Below, piece after piece: positions 51,646 through 60,739 of a DNA stretch of 64,000 bases. Made by a program: the position numbers and the translations under genes. The stretch is from Phytohabitans sp036906915 (GTDB lineage Bacteria; Actinomycetota; Actinomycetes; Mycobacteriales; Micromonosporaceae): positions 43,992 through 107,991 of the forward strand of contig NZ_JBAKHX010000018.1 in the NCBI RefSeq assembly GCF_036906915.1, given 5' to 3'. The notes beneath the pieces are model-generated. The model saw nothing but the letters and a program-made list of their open reading frames with translations, did no database searches and was not told the DNA's origin. How positions within the stretch are numbered: the stretch's first letter is position 1; the number at the start of each line of letters is the position of its first letter.

Positions 51646-51858
51646 ATGCGCCAAGCCCCGGGCTTCCTCACCCCAAACCAGCGCCGTTTCGCGTGGGTCG
51701 GCTTCGTGCTGACCGCGCTGCAGGCCCCGCTCGCCGCCCGCTTGCTGCCAGACGAGTCGTGGCTGTTCAGCGTCGTCGTGGCGCTCATGGTCGCGACGGT
51801 CATCATGGCCGACGACTCGATGCGTCGCCGCCCGGTCAAGGTGCGCAGCGACGAATAG
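51646..51858 (+). CDS. 70-residue membrane protein
   Basis: MRQAPGFLTPNQRRFAWVGF leads into a hydrophobic stretch (VLTALQAPLAARLL) and a second (WLFSVVVALMVATVIMA), then a basic end (DDSMRRRPVKVRSDE). It looks like a two-helix membrane protein with a charged tail. It lies in a cluster of small genes with normal codon usage. Function unknown. Confidence 0.6.
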   Translation: MRQAPGFLTPNQRRFAWVGFVLTALQAPLAARLLPDESWLFSVVVALMVATVIMADDSMRRRPVKVRSDE

Positions 51859-51944
51859 TCCGTGACATCCCTCTCACGGAGAACAGGCAAAATCAGCCGA
51901 CTGGCCGAAGACCACAGCGCGGCCCGCGACTACGGTGAGTCACT

Positions 51945-52283
51945 ATGACCGGGTTTCTCAGCGACCTTTCCGCACGCTCCGCCACGAAGTCAGCACGCTC
52001 CGTGTTGGCCAGCTTGATGGCGTCCATCGGTGCGGCCGGTCTCGAAGCCGCCGCTCGGCACCCCGGCCTGCTGGCCGCGATCGACCAGCACGCCGCCGCG
52101 ATCCGCGACAGCCTCTTCGGTGACCTGCGCGAGCTGACCCCGGTACACCTGGCCGGATACGCCGAGGGCGTCCGCGAGGCCGCCGTCGAGCACGGCTGGC
52201 GCGAGCCCGAGGCGATCGACTGGAGCGCCGCGCAAGATTGGGTCCTGACCCGACTCCTGGCGGTCTGCGCCCTCGCCCGCTAG
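51945..52283 (+). CDS. Small helical protein, DUF6401-like
   Basis: 112 residues. MTGFLSDLSARSATKSARSV, ATRHPGLLAAIDQHAAAIRD-like region, LTPVHLAGYAEGVREAA, and the C-terminal WVLTRLLAVCALAR resemble the short DUF6401 proteins of actinobacteria, sometimes linked with secondary metabolism. The resemblance is from memory and not certain. Soluble, no catalytic motif. The frame and codon usage support a real gene. Confidence 0.65.
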   Translation: MTGFLSDLSARSATKSARSVLASLMASIGAAGLEAAARHPGLLAAIDQHAAAIRDSLFGDLRELTPVHLAGYAEGVREAAVEHGWREPEAIDWSAAQDWVLTRLLAVCALAR

Positions 52284-52352
52284 GCCACCCATCGCGCCGT
52301 CCGCCGATCTCGCAGCCCTCAGGCCACAAGATCGGCGGGACGACAGAGCGCT

Positions 52353-53300
52353 CTACCGGCGCTCGATGCGCTGCGTTTCGTCGTTGGCCAAAGACCCCGG
52401 GGCCGGCGCCGCGGGCGGAGCCGGCGGAGGTGCCGAAGCCGCCGTAGCTGCCGGAGGCGGCGAGCCCGCCGACGACTGGTACACCCCCGGCTGGGACGGC
52501 TGGGATGCCGCCATCGCGGGCGCCTCGGCCCCCGTCGGCAACGGTTCGGTGCGGTCAGCCATCTGCCGGTTGACGTCTTCCCGGCCAGCCGAGTAGGCCT
52601 GCGCCCGCTCCCGGATCACCTGCGTCTCGGCGGCCGCCCGGTCGAGCCAGCCCTCCCAGCGCTGCTGCATCGGCCGCACCAGACCGCCACCAACGCCGAC
52701 GATAAGGATGCCGGCCACCGTGGCCAGCACGGCGATCAGCACTGGCGTCGTGACGGTCGTCGCGATGCCCACCTGGTTGAGCGCGGCGATCACGCCGAGC
52801 CCGATGATGAAGACGGACGCCAGGTTGGCGAGCAACTTCCCGTACGACAGGCCGCCCAGCGCCCCCGTGACCAGGTCACGCACCGCGTTGGCGATTGCCG
52901 CGGCCACCACCACGATCACGATCGCGATGAACGCCTTCGGCAGCCATGAGACAACGGCGCTGATGAGATCGCTGATCGGGTTCGGCCCCCACACCCCGAA
53001 CGCCAACTGCAACGTAAACAGCAGCACCGCGTAGTACACGATCCGCGCCGCGATGTCGCTCGCGTCGTACTTGCTGTTTTGCAGCGCGCGGCCGATGCCG
53101 CCACGCTCGACCGCGCGGTCAAAGCCGATCCGCTCCAATATCCGGTCGACCAGCTTCAGCACGAACCGGGCGATGATCCACCCCACGACCAGGATCGCGA
53201 TGAACCCGATCGCCTTGGGCACGAACAACAGCACTGATCTCCACATATCGGTGAGCGCGCCGTCGATATCGACGTGCTCCACCGCCAAGGGCTCGGACAT
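52353..53300 (-). CDS. TM-helix-repeat mechanosensitive-channel-like membrane protein
   Basis: 315 residues with a good ribosome site (GGAGGGG). Several hydrophobic helices at about 22-50, 90-108, 120-142, 155-175 and 185-205, with the conserved GFIAILVVGWIIARFVLKLV and AVVSWLPKAFIAIVIVVVAA segments, fit the PF05552 TM-helix family related to MscS. The C-terminal 100 residues are soluble, proline/alanine-rich and disordered, ending ANDETQRIERR. Ion selectivity unknown. Confidence 0.82.
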   Translation of the reverse strand: MSEPLAVEHVDIDGALTDMWRSVLLFVPKAIGFIAILVVGWIIARFVLKLVDRILERIGFDRAVERGGIGRALQNSKYDASDIAARIVYYAVLLFTLQLAFGVWGPNPISDLISAVVSWLPKAFIAIVIVVVAAAIANAVRDLVTGALGGLSYGKLLANLASVFIIGLGVIAALNQVGIATTVTTPVLIAVLATVAGILIVGVGGGLVRPMQQRWEGWLDRAAAETQVIRERAQAYSAGREDVNRQMADRTEPLPTGAEAPAMAASQPSQPGVYQSSAGSPPPAATAASAPPPAPPAAPAPGSLANDETQRIERR

Positions 53301-53394
53301 ACGCGTCCCCTCCTGTCACTCGCAGCCCTCCATACCCCCTGATCATGCAACTCAATCTAGGGTTATTCGGGGCTTTTCGGACAAAAGGCAGAAG

Positions 53395-54186
53395 TTACGC
53401 GCAAGCTCGCCCATCAATGGCGCAGCCGGTCGGCTCGCCCGCCAGCAATCCCGGCACGTCGAACGTGAACGCCACCGACCCGCCGGGCGGCACCGCAGCG
53501 GCACCGTCCTCAGGCGTGAAGATCACCAGCGTCCCGTCCTGTGCGAACTGCGCACCGGACGCGCCGCTCACCTCCAGCCCGGCCGGCAGGCTCAGCGTGA
53601 CCTGCCAGTCCCGCGCCGCACCCGCACCCTCGTTGCGGACGGTCACCTCGCCGCGATACCCGCCGAGCCCCAACAGGCCGGTGTTGGCCGCGCGTGCATA
53701 GCTCGCGTGCAGGTCAGCCGCCGCGACGGGCGCGCTTGTAGCCGACTCCGGCGTCGGACTCGCGGGCACCGGCCCCGCGCCCGGCGACGTCCGCTGGCGA
53801 CTCTCGCCACGGACCCCAGCCGTGGGCGTCGGACTGGCCACCCCCTCCGCCGGCGGCGACGCCGCCGGCCGCGACGGCACGACCATCGGGAGCGGCAACG
53901 CCACCTCACCGGTAGGCCGCCGCCGCTCCATCAACGCGTACGCCCCACCCATGACGACAGTCGCCGCCACGATCACGAACACCACGGCCAGGACGACCTC
54001 GATGCGGGTCCACGGCAGCTTTTCGGGTACGCGGACAGGGGCGAGCACCGGCTCGATGGCCGGCTCGGGCTCGGGGTCCCGCGCAGATGGCTCGTCGACG
54101 GTCATGCTCTGGTCGAACTGCTGAAGCTCCGCGACGTACCCCATCACCCCGGAAGTCTCGCGGCGGCTCTCCCCCGGCTCCGTCAC
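53395..54186 (-). CDS. Membrane-anchored protein with cellulose-binding-like domain
   Basis: 263 residues if it starts at GTG 54186 (an ATG at 54144 gives 249). A cytoplasmic acidic segment, one membrane helix (VVLAVVFVIVAATVVMGGAY), a long proline/threonine/serine-rich linker, then a beta-sandwich at the C-terminus (ARDWQVTLSLPAGLEVSGAS, FTPEDGAAAVPPGGSVAFTF, with two cysteines near the end) that resembles a CBM2/cellulose-binding-like module. It may hold the cell to a polysaccharide. The gene is close to the cellulase and could relate to it, but shares no operon. Confidence 0.6.
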   Translation of the reverse strand: MTEPGESRRETSGVMGYVAELQQFDQSMTVDEPSARDPEPEPAIEPVLAPVRVPEKLPWTRIEVVLAVVFVIVAATVVMGGAYALMERRRPTGEVALPLPMVVPSRPAASPPAEGVASPTPTAGVRGESRQRTSPGAGPVPASPTPESATSAPVAAADLHASYARAANTGLLGLGGYRGEVTVRNEGAGAARDWQVTLSLPAGLEVSGASGAQFAQDGTLVIFTPEDGAAAVPPGGSVAFTFDVPGLLAGEPTGCAIDGRACA

Positions 54187-54238
54187 CCAGCGACTATATG
54201 GGTCCCGCCCTTGCGGGACGCAACCCCGCAATCCGGCA

Positions 54239-54730
54239 TCAGAGCGGGTGAAGTCGGACCTCGGTCAAGGCGCCCGCCTCCACCGCGGCGGTCAGGTACG
54301 TCGCCCGGGGCTGGCGACGACGGTCGGTGGGTGAACCCGGGTTGAGCAACCGCAGGCCACCCGGCGCCACCGTGTCCCACGGGATGTGCGAGTGGCCGAA
54401 CACCAGCAGGTCCGCGTCGCCGAACCGGGCCGCGCACCGGCGCTCCCGCCCACCCGCGGGACCGGTTTCGTGCACGACCGCCAGCCGGAGCCCGTCGAGC
54501 TCGGCCCGAGCCACCTCGGGCAGCCTGGCCCGCAGCGCCGGGCCGTCGTTGTTGCCGTACACGCCGATCAGCCTGGCCGCCCGCGCCTCGATCGCGTCGA
54601 GTAGGGCGACGTCGACCCAGTCGCCAGCGTGGATCACCACGTCGGCGGCGTCGACGGCCGCCCACAGGGGCGCCGGCAGGTCGCGGGCGCGCTTCGGCAC
54701 GTGGGTGTCCGCTGTAATGACCAGGTGCAT
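54239..54730 (-). CDS. Metallophosphoesterase, YfcE/phosphodiesterase-like
   Basis: 163 residues from the ATG at 54730. Metal-binding motifs: MHLVITADTHVPKRARDL (D-x-H), VVIHAGDWVDVALLD (GD), VYGNNDGPALRARL (GNND) and VFGHSHIPWDT (GHSH), the calcineurin-like order. Short Yfce-type enzymes cleave phosphodiesters or phosphomonoesters; substrate unknown. An upstream in-frame start would overlap the cellulase promoter and is rejected. Divergent from the GH6 gene. Confidence 0.88.
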   Translation of the reverse strand: MHLVITADTHVPKRARDLPAPLWAAVDAADVVIHAGDWVDVALLDAIEARAARLIGVYGNNDGPALRARLPEVARAELDGLRLAVVHETGPAGGRERRCAARFGDADLLVFGHSHIPWDTVAPGGLRLLNPGSPTDRRRQPRATYLTAAVEAGALTEVRLHPL

Positions 54731-54763
54731 GTGCCACCCCCCGAGAAAGCACGCCGCGAAGAC

Positions 54764-54792
54764 TTCACATTCTCGCAACATCCACGTACGGT
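54764..54792 (+). promoter_or_regulatory. Promoter of the GH6 gene
   Basis: TTCACA (54764-54769), 17 bases, TACGGT (54787-54792) fits a housekeeping-type promoter. Transcription would start near 54799-54800, just before the CebR-type box. Confidence 0.55.
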
Positions 54793-54802
54793 AATCGATG
54801 CG

Positions 54803-54816
54803 TGGGAGCGCTTCCA
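54803..54816. promoter_or_regulatory. CebR/CelR-type operator before the GH6 cellulase
   Basis: TGGGAGCGCTTCCA differs at one base from TGGGAGCGCTCCCA, the known operator of the cellobiose-sensing LacI-type regulators CebR and CelR of actinobacteria. It lies 31 bases upstream of the cellulase ATG and just past the promoter's start point, where a repressor would block transcription. The matching regulator is not in the window. Confidence 0.8.
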
Positions 54817-54846
54817 CAGAGACCGCTCGATGCAAGGGAGTCCCGC

Positions 54847-56322
54847 ATGCGCAGGAGATCCGTGCTCACCGCGGCCGTCGCGACCGCCGCCATGAGCCTG
54901 GCCTCGGTCGCGACCGTGGTCGGCGTCGGGTTGTTGCGACCACACGCCGCGGCCGCCGCTGAGTCCGCATTCTATGTCGACCCGGACACGGGGGCCGCTC
55001 GTTGGGTCGCCGCCAACCCCAACGACTCACGGACCCCGGTGATCCGGGACCGCATCGCCAACGTGGCCCAGGCGCGCTGGTTCACCACCACCAACACCTC
55101 GGCGGTACGGGCGCAGGTCGACGGGTTCGTCGGCGCGGCCGCCGCAGCCGGCAAGATCCCGATCATGGTGGTCTACAACGTGCCGAACAGGGACTGTGGC
55201 GGCGCCAGCTCGGGCGGCGCGCCCAGCCACCAGGCATATCGCCAGTGGGTCGACCAGGTCGCGGCCGGCCTCGGGGGCCGCCCGGCGTACATCATTCTCG
55301 AACCCGACGTGCTCGCCATAATGAGCGACTGCCAGAGCGCCGCACAGCAGGCCGAGACCGCGGCCTCCATGGCGTACGCGGGCAAGGCGCTGCGCGCCGG
55401 CTCTTCCCAGGCCCGGGTCTACTTCGACGCGGCCCACTCTGCATGGCTGTCGGCAAGCGAGATGGCCCGCCGCCTCGTGCAGGCCGACATCGCGAACAGC
55501 GCGCACGGCATCTCGGTCAACGTGTCGAACTACCGCACCAACAGCGAGTTGATCCCCTACGCGAAGGCGGTCGTCGCGGCCACCGGCGCGCCGAACCTGA
55601 AGATCGTCGTCGACACCAGCCGCAACGGCAACGGGCCGGCCGGTTCCGAGTGGTGCGACCCGCCGGGGCGCGCGATCGGCATCGAGACGACCAACGTGAC
55701 CGGCGACGCCGCGGTTGACGCGTACCTGTGGATCAAGCTGCCGGGCGAAGCCGACGGCTGCATCGCGAGCGCCGGCCAGTTCGTACCGCAGCGGGCCTAT
55801 GACCTCGCGATCGCGGCCCCGCCGCGGACGACACCGCCAGTCACGACACCGCCAGTCACGACACCGCCAGTCACGACACCGCCAGTCACGACACCGCCAG
55901 TCACGACACCGCCAGTCACGACACCGCCAGTCACGACACCGCCAGTCACGACACCGCCGGTGACCACTCCCCCGGTTACCACCCCGCCCGTGACCACGCC
56001 GCCGCCGACTGCATGCTCCATTGTGCACACACCCAACGTGTGGACCGGCGGCTTCACGGCGGAGATCCGGATCACCAACCAGGGCAGCGCGGTGACGAGT
56101 TGGACGCTGGCGTTCACGGTCGGCTCGACCGTCCGGCTCACCAGCGGCTGGAACGGCACGTGGACCCAGTCCGGCACTCAGATCACCGCACGCAACGCCA
56201 CCTGGAACGGATCGCTGGCCACCGGCGCCACGACCAGCATCGGCTTCCAGGGCACATACACCGGCAGCGCACCCGGCACGCCCACCGCGTTCACCCTGAA
56301 CGGCGCTGCCTGCTCGGCTTGA
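54847..56322 (+). CDS. Glycoside hydrolase family 6 cellulase with CBM2
   Basis: 491 residues. An N-terminal signal (MRRRSVLTAAVATAAMSLAS, ending HAAAAA) exports it. GH6 catalytic domain to about 325: MVVYNVPNRDCGGASSGG (Asp116) and YIILEPDVLAIMSDC (Asp154, the family's general acid), HGISVNVSNYRTNSEL and VDTSRNGNGPAG. A threonine/proline linker of TTPPV repeats (327-387) joins a CBM2 (390-491) with paired cysteines and exposed tryptophans (VWTGGF, SGWNGTWTQS). It should cut cellulose outside the cell, under CebR-type control. Confidence 0.94.
   Translation: MRRRSVLTAAVATAAMSLASVATVVGVGLLRPHAAAAAESAFYVDPDTGAARWVAANPNDSRTPVIRDRIANVAQARWFTTTNTSAVRAQVDGFVGAAAAAGKIPIMVVYNVPNRDCGGASSGGAPSHQAYRQWVDQVAAGLGGRPAYIILEPDVLAIMSDCQSAAQQAETAASMAYAGKALRAGSSQARVYFDAAHSAWLSASEMARRLVQADIANSAHGISVNVSNYRTNSELIPYAKAVVAATGAPNLKIVVDTSRNGNGPAGSEWCDPPGRAIGIETTNVTGDAAVDAYLWIKLPGEADGCIASAGQFVPQRAYDLAIAAPPRTTPPVTTPPVTTPPVTTPPVTTPPVTTPPVTTPPVTTPPVTTPPVTTPPVTTPPVTTPPPTACSIVHTPNVWTGGFTAEIRITNQGSAVTSWTLAFTVGSTVRLTSGWNGTWTQSGTQITARNATWNGSLATGATTSIGFQGTYTGSAPGTPTAFTLNGAACSA
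55828..56007. repeat. 15-base tandem repeats encoding the TTPPV linker
   Basis: Eight identical copies of ACGACACCGCCAGTC (55828-55947), then four diverged copies that keep the peptide. Identity at silent positions shows recent expansion. Confidence 0.9.
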
Positions 56323-56402
56323 CCCGCCCCCACACGGGTGTGGCCTCTCGTTGGGACGTCGAGGGGCCACACCCAGGGACATTTGGATGGGACGATGTAG
56401 TC

Positions 56403-56972
56403 ATGTCCACCGCTGTCGATACGGCCACCCAGCGGCCCCGCAGGCGCGGTCACACCCGCTGGATCGCGGTCGGTGTCGTCGTTCTGACCGCCGTTCTGGT
56501 CGCGGTGGTGCTGCGCGGCATCGGCTCCGGCGGCACCGCCGAGCCGCCCACCCTGCACAACCAGCTCGCCGACCAGGTCGCGGCGATCCTGGAGCAGTCC
56601 ACGACGACCGAGCACCACGCGCACGGGCACGGCGAGGTGGCCGAGGCCGGCAAGGTTGTCTGCGAGGCAGAGACGCTCGGCTTCGACCCGCCGGGCGCCG
56701 CCACGCTCGCCGAGGTGAAGACCTTCTACGGATACCACCTGTGCGCGGTCGCCGAGAAGGACCGGCCGTGGGACTTCGCGGTCAAGCTGAGCGGGCCGCT
56801 GTCGGTCCAGTTCGCCCAGCCGCCGGTGATCCGGGTGGCCGAGGGCGGCGAGGGCTATCCGGAGCGGGTCCGCCAGATCATCCCCGCGCAGTACCAGGAG
56901 CAGGCCTTCAAGGCGCTCATCGACCCGGAGGACATGCGCGACCTGAGGTCGCGGTTCGAAGACGCCGCTTAG
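56403..56972 (+). CDS. Membrane-anchored hypothetical protein
   Basis: 189 residues. A basic N-terminus (TQRPRRRGHTRWIAV) leads into one hydrophobic helix (GVVVLTAVLVAVVLRGIG), then an extracytoplasmic domain with a HHAHGHGEV histidine cluster and two cysteines (VVCEAETLG, YHLCAVAEKD). It is not a known family to me. It follows the cellulase by 80 bases and overlaps the convergent alcohol dehydrogenase gene by 4 bases. Confidence 0.7.
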   Translation: MSTAVDTATQRPRRRGHTRWIAVGVVVLTAVLVAVVLRGIGSGGTAEPPTLHNQLADQVAAILEQSTTTEHHAHGHGEVAEAGKVVCEAETLGFDPPGAATLAEVKTFYGYHLCAVAEKDRPWDFAVKLSGPLSVQFAQPPVIRVAEGGEGYPERVRQIIPAQYQEQAFKALIDPEDMRDLRSRFEDAA

Positions 56973-58156
56973 GGATGTAGGACCACCTTCACCGCGCCGT
57001 CCTGCTTCTTCTGGAAGATCTCGTACCCGTGCGGCGCCTCGTCCAGCGTCAGGTGATGGGTCGCGAACGAGTCCACGCCGAGCGGATCAGTGTCGCCTGT
57101 CAGCAGCGGCATGATGTCGTCGACCCAGCGGCGCACGTTCGCCTGGCCCATCCGCAGCTGCACCTGCTTGTCGAACAGGGTCAGCATGGGCATGGGATCG
57201 GCCATGCCGCCGTACACGCCGATCAGTGAGATCGTGCCGCCGCGCCGCACGATGTCGATCGCCGAGTGCAGGGCCACGAGCCGGTCGACGCCCGCCTTCT
57301 GCATGATCTTCGCAGCGACCGCGTCGGGCAGCAGGCCGGCCATCTGCTGTGCCAACTTGCCGGCGGGCGCGCCGTGCGCCTCCATCCCGACCGCGTCGAT
57401 AACAGCATCCGGGCCGCGCCCGTCGGTGCGGTCGCGGATCACCTCAGTGAGATCGTCGTCGACCGCACCGACATCGACCACCTCGACGCCCCGAGCGCGG
57501 GCCCTGTCGAGGCGCTCGGGTACCAGATCGACACCGATGACCCGACCTGCGCCTCGGTGCATCGCGATCCGGGCGGACATGTCACCGATCGGTCCGAGGC
57601 CGAGCACGACCACCGACCCGCCCGGCGGGATCGCCGCGTACTCGACCGCCTGCCACGCGGTGGGCAGCACGTCCGACAGGTACACGAAGCGGTCGTCGGG
57701 CGGTCCTTCCGGCACCTTGATCGGCCCGTAGTGTGCCTGCGGCACCCGCAGGTACTCCGCCTGGCCGCCGGGCACCTCGCCGTACAGCTTGGTGTAGCCG
57801 AACAGCGCCGCGCCCATACCGGTGTCCCGGCACTGCGTGGTCTCGCACTGGGTCTGAAGCCCCTGCCGGCACATGAAGCACCGGCCGCACGCGATCTGGA
57901 ACGGCACCACGACCCGGTCGCCTGGTTTGATGCCGGTGACCTCGGCACCGACCTCTTCGACGATGCCCATCGGCTCGTGGCCGAGCACGTCGCCCTTGCC
58001 CATGAAGGGGCCCATCACCTCGTACAGGTGCAGGTCGGAGCCGCAGATGCCGCTCGATGTCACCCGGATGACCGCATCGGTGGGTTCCTTGATCGTGGGG
58101 TCGGGCACGTCGTCGACCCGGACGTCTCTCTTGCCGTGCCAGGTAACCGCTCGCAT
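56969..58156 (-). CDS. Zinc-dependent alcohol dehydrogenase
   Basis: 395 residues, MDR superfamily. Catalytic zinc site from GICGSDLHLYE (Cys38) and GHEPMGIVEEVG; structural zinc from CGRCFMCRQGLQTQC (C-x2-C-x2-C-x7-C); NAD site VVVLGLGPIGDMSARIA. The length and the segment KLYGEVPGGQAEYLRVP resemble glutathione-independent formaldehyde dehydrogenase and threonine dehydrogenase-like enzymes. Substrate not fixed. Confidence 0.88.
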   Translation of the reverse strand: MRAVTWHGKRDVRVDDVPDPTIKEPTDAVIRVTSSGICGSDLHLYEVMGPFMGKGDVLGHEPMGIVEEVGAEVTGIKPGDRVVVPFQIACGRCFMCRQGLQTQCETTQCRDTGMGAALFGYTKLYGEVPGGQAEYLRVPQAHYGPIKVPEGPPDDRFVYLSDVLPTAWQAVEYAAIPPGGSVVVLGLGPIGDMSARIAMHRGAGRVIGVDLVPERLDRARARGVEVVDVGAVDDDLTEVIRDRTDGRGPDAVIDAVGMEAHGAPAGKLAQQMAGLLPDAVAAKIMQKAGVDRLVALHSAIDIVRRGGTISLIGVYGGMADPMPMLTLFDKQVQLRMGQANVRRWVDDIMPLLTGDTDPLGVDSFATHHLTLDEAPHGYEIFQKKQDGAVKVVLHP

Positions 58157-58192
58157 GCGGGCGGGATACCCGAAGCAGCGGAGCCGAAACTG

Positions 58193-58220
58193 GCCCGGCT
58201 GGTGGCCCGACCAGCCGGGC
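58193..58220 (-). terminator. Hairpin after the GH127-type operon
   Basis: GCCCGGCTGGT (58193-58203) and ACCAGCCGGGC (58210-58220) form a perfect 11-base stem with a 6-base loop, 37 bases after the last stop of the minus-strand operon. There is no T-run, so termination is likely but unproven. Confidence 0.55.
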
Positions 58221-58256
58221 GCAGGTCGGAACCACCAGCCGGGGGTTCGTGGGGCG

Positions 58257-60734
58257 CTATCCGCCGGTGGCGTGCAGGTCCGCCACCTCCGCCGCGGTCA
58301 GCACCCGGCTGTACACGCGGACGTTGTCCAGAGCGCCGTCGAGGTAAGGGTCGCCGCCGTACTGCGAGCGACCGAGCCAGTTCTGGGTGGTCGTGCCAAG
58401 GTCCGCCGGGCGCCGGGTCATCGAGGAGTTCCGGGCCGCTTCGACGCCATTGACGTACAGGATGCCGGCGCTGCCGGAGAGTGTGACCGCGACGTGCGTC
58501 CACACGCCCGCCGCCAGCGCCGCCGGCGCGTCGATGCGTTGCTCGCCGCCAGCTCCGGAGCTGGTGATCGCGAAGCGCGCGGTGCCCGCACTGCTGCGCG
58601 GCGTGAGGAACATGTTCGCGGCGGTACCGGCACCGAAGTCGAACACCCGGGCCCAGGTCGCGATCGTGTCCAACCGGACCCAGGTGGCGACGCTGCACGC
58701 GGTCGCACCGGCGAGGATGCCCGACGGGAGCGCCACGTGCGCGGTCGAACCGCTGAGGTTGACCGCGTTGCCGGTGCGGCCCGCTATCCAGCCCGCACCG
58801 CCAGCGAGGGTGGCGGTGCGCCGGTTGCCGGTCGCGTCCGCCGCAGTGGCGCCGGTCGTCTCGTCGAAGCGGTAGTGCGCGACGAACGGCGGCAGCTGGG
58901 GTGTGGTGCCGACGGTCCAGTACACCGTGTACCGCTGGCCGTGCGTCTTGTAGAACGGCAGCAGCGTGACCTGCCCGGTGCTGGCGGTCGCGGTGAACTG
59001 GAGCGGCGTCGACGTCGACGCGACGGTGGACGCGTTGAGCGTGGGCAGCACGGAGAGGTTGTTGGTGCCGTACGCCCCCGCGAGCACGATCGGGCCGTAC
59101 CTGACCGCCTGCGTGCTGGCACTGTCTGGAGTGGACTCGCGGGTCAGCGCCATCGGCAGCGAGATGTCGACCGCGTCACCAGAGGCCCAGGTGCGGCTGA
59201 TCGTCGCGTACGAGCCGGGTGTCACGGGCTCGGTGACGGCGGTGCCGTTGACGCGGATCTGGGCGCCGGCGGCCCAGGACGGCACCCGGACCTTTAGCGT
59301 GAAGATCCCGGAGCCGGTAATGGTCAGGCGACTGCTCGTCGTCTCCGGGAAGCTGGTCTCCTGCCGCACCGTGATCGCCTTGGCCGACCACATGAGCACC
59401 GAGGCTATGAAGAGGTTCACGTACAGGGTGTCGGCGGAGTGGAAGTAGATGCTGTCCGCGTACTTGGTGTTGCTCTCCATGCCGGTGCCGTGGCAGCACG
59501 TCCAGTCGTTGTAGTCGTTACTGTAGGTCTTGATGCCGCCGGGGCGCAACGGCACGTAGTAACAGTGGAAGCCGTGCGACGACGACGGGTTCTGGGCACC
59601 GAGGATGTGGTTGTAGAGCGCCTTCTCGTAGTACTCCATGTAGTCGGCGCGGGTCGGGTTGGTGAAGAAGAGCTGCCGGCTCAGCTTCAGCATGTTGTAC
59701 GTGTTGCAGCACTCGGCTGTGGTGTCGCTCAGCTCGCTGGCGATGCGGTTCGCCGCCTTGAAGTACTCGCCATTGGAGTTGCCGCCGATGGCATACGAGT
59801 GCCGGCCGACCACGATGTCCCAGAAGTTGGCCGCGATGTCCCGGTACCGTGTCTCGCCGGTGGCGTGGTACTCCCGGATCGCGCCCAACGCCTTGGGGAT
59901 CTGCGTGTTCGCGTGGTACCCGTTGAGCGCGTCCACATTGGAGGCAAGCGGATCGAATACCTCGGCGTGGTCGAAGTACCGCGCGGTGGCCAGGTGGTCG
60001 GGGTCGGCGGTGAGCTGGTAGAGGTTGGCGAGCGTCTCGTTCATGCCGCCGAACTCGGTGTCCAGCATGTTCTGCCGCTGGGTCTGCGTGAGCCGGTCGT
60101 TGCGGAACTTCACCCACGCGGCCATCTTCGTCAGCACATCGAGCGCCTGCGCGTTGCCGGCGAGCAGGTGCATGTCGAGCAGACCCGCCATGATCTTGTG
60201 GAGCGTGTAGTACGGCGCCCACACCGACTGCCGGGCCTCGACGCGGTCGATGAAGCTTTCCGGGAACGCCGACAGGTATCCGGTGTTGAAGCCCGCGGTG
60301 GTCGCGCGGTCCTGGCATTTGGCCAGCTCGGCCACCAGGTAGTCACCCTTGGTCTTGAACGCGGCCGGGCCGGCGTTGGCGTACCCCTGGGCGAGCGCGG
60401 TGAGCAGGTGGCCCATCGAATGGCCGCGCAGCTCGGTGGTCGGCGACTCCCAACCGCCCATCGCGGCCGCCGACGAGGGCAGGCCGACATTGAGCCGGAA
60501 CATGTGCAGCATCCGGTCGGGGTCGAGGAAGCTCAGGTAGCTGTGCGTGCGCGCCATGTTGGCCTGGAACGGGCCGGTCAGCAGCGTCACCGCGGAAAGC
60601 GGGAACGGGTACACGGAAACCTCGGTGTCCGGCCGGACGGCGGACGCGGGCCGGCCATCGAGCGCCGCGAGGCCGGCGGCCGCGGCGGCACCGGCGACCC
60701 CGGTGCGCAGGACGGTGCGGCGAGACGGTGACAT
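58257..60734 (-). CDS. Secreted GH127-type (DUF1680) beta-L-arabinofuranosidase with LamG domain
   Basis: 825 residues. SRRTVLRTGVAGAAAAAGLA is a Tat signal, so it is exported folded. The catalytic (alpha/alpha)6 domain of the DUF1680 family carries ELSDTTAECCNTYNMLKLSR and NDWTCCHGTGMESNTKY, the glutamate and cysteines that hold zinc and act as nucleophile in the family. A beta-sandwich follows. From about 655 there is a LamG/concanavalin-like domain (GWIAGRTGNAVNLSGSTAHV, ending TAAEVADLHATGG). It overlaps nothing but lies 5 bases from the GH127 gene in front, so the two are one operon. Confidence 0.9.
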   Translation of the reverse strand: MSPSRRTVLRTGVAGAAAAAGLAALDGRPASAVRPDTEVSVYPFPLSAVTLLTGPFQANMARTHSYLSFLDPDRMLHMFRLNVGLPSSAAAMGGWESPTTELRGHSMGHLLTALAQGYANAGPAAFKTKGDYLVAELAKCQDRATTAGFNTGYLSAFPESFIDRVEARQSVWAPYYTLHKIMAGLLDMHLLAGNAQALDVLTKMAAWVKFRNDRLTQTQRQNMLDTEFGGMNETLANLYQLTADPDHLATARYFDHAEVFDPLASNVDALNGYHANTQIPKALGAIREYHATGETRYRDIAANFWDIVVGRHSYAIGGNSNGEYFKAANRIASELSDTTAECCNTYNMLKLSRQLFFTNPTRADYMEYYEKALYNHILGAQNPSSSHGFHCYYVPLRPGGIKTYSNDYNDWTCCHGTGMESNTKYADSIYFHSADTLYVNLFIASVLMWSAKAITVRQETSFPETTSSRLTITGSGIFTLKVRVPSWAAGAQIRVNGTAVTEPVTPGSYATISRTWASGDAVDISLPMALTRESTPDSASTQAVRYGPIVLAGAYGTNNLSVLPTLNASTVASTSTPLQFTATASTGQVTLLPFYKTHGQRYTVYWTVGTTPQLPPFVAHYRFDETTGATAADATGNRRTATLAGGAGWIAGRTGNAVNLSGSTAHVALPSGILAGATACSVATWVRLDTIATWARVFDFGAGTAANMFLTPRSSAGTARFAITSSGAGGEQRIDAPAALAAGVWTHVAVTLSGSAGILYVNGVEAARNSSMTRRPADLGTTTQNWLGRSQYGGDPYLDGALDNVRVYSRVLTAAEVADLHATGG

Positions 60735-60739
60735 TGGTT

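Noticed and set aside
55828..56007. 15-base repeats as a CRISPR or regulatory array
   Set aside because: They encode a normal TTPPV linker between a GH6 domain and CBM2.
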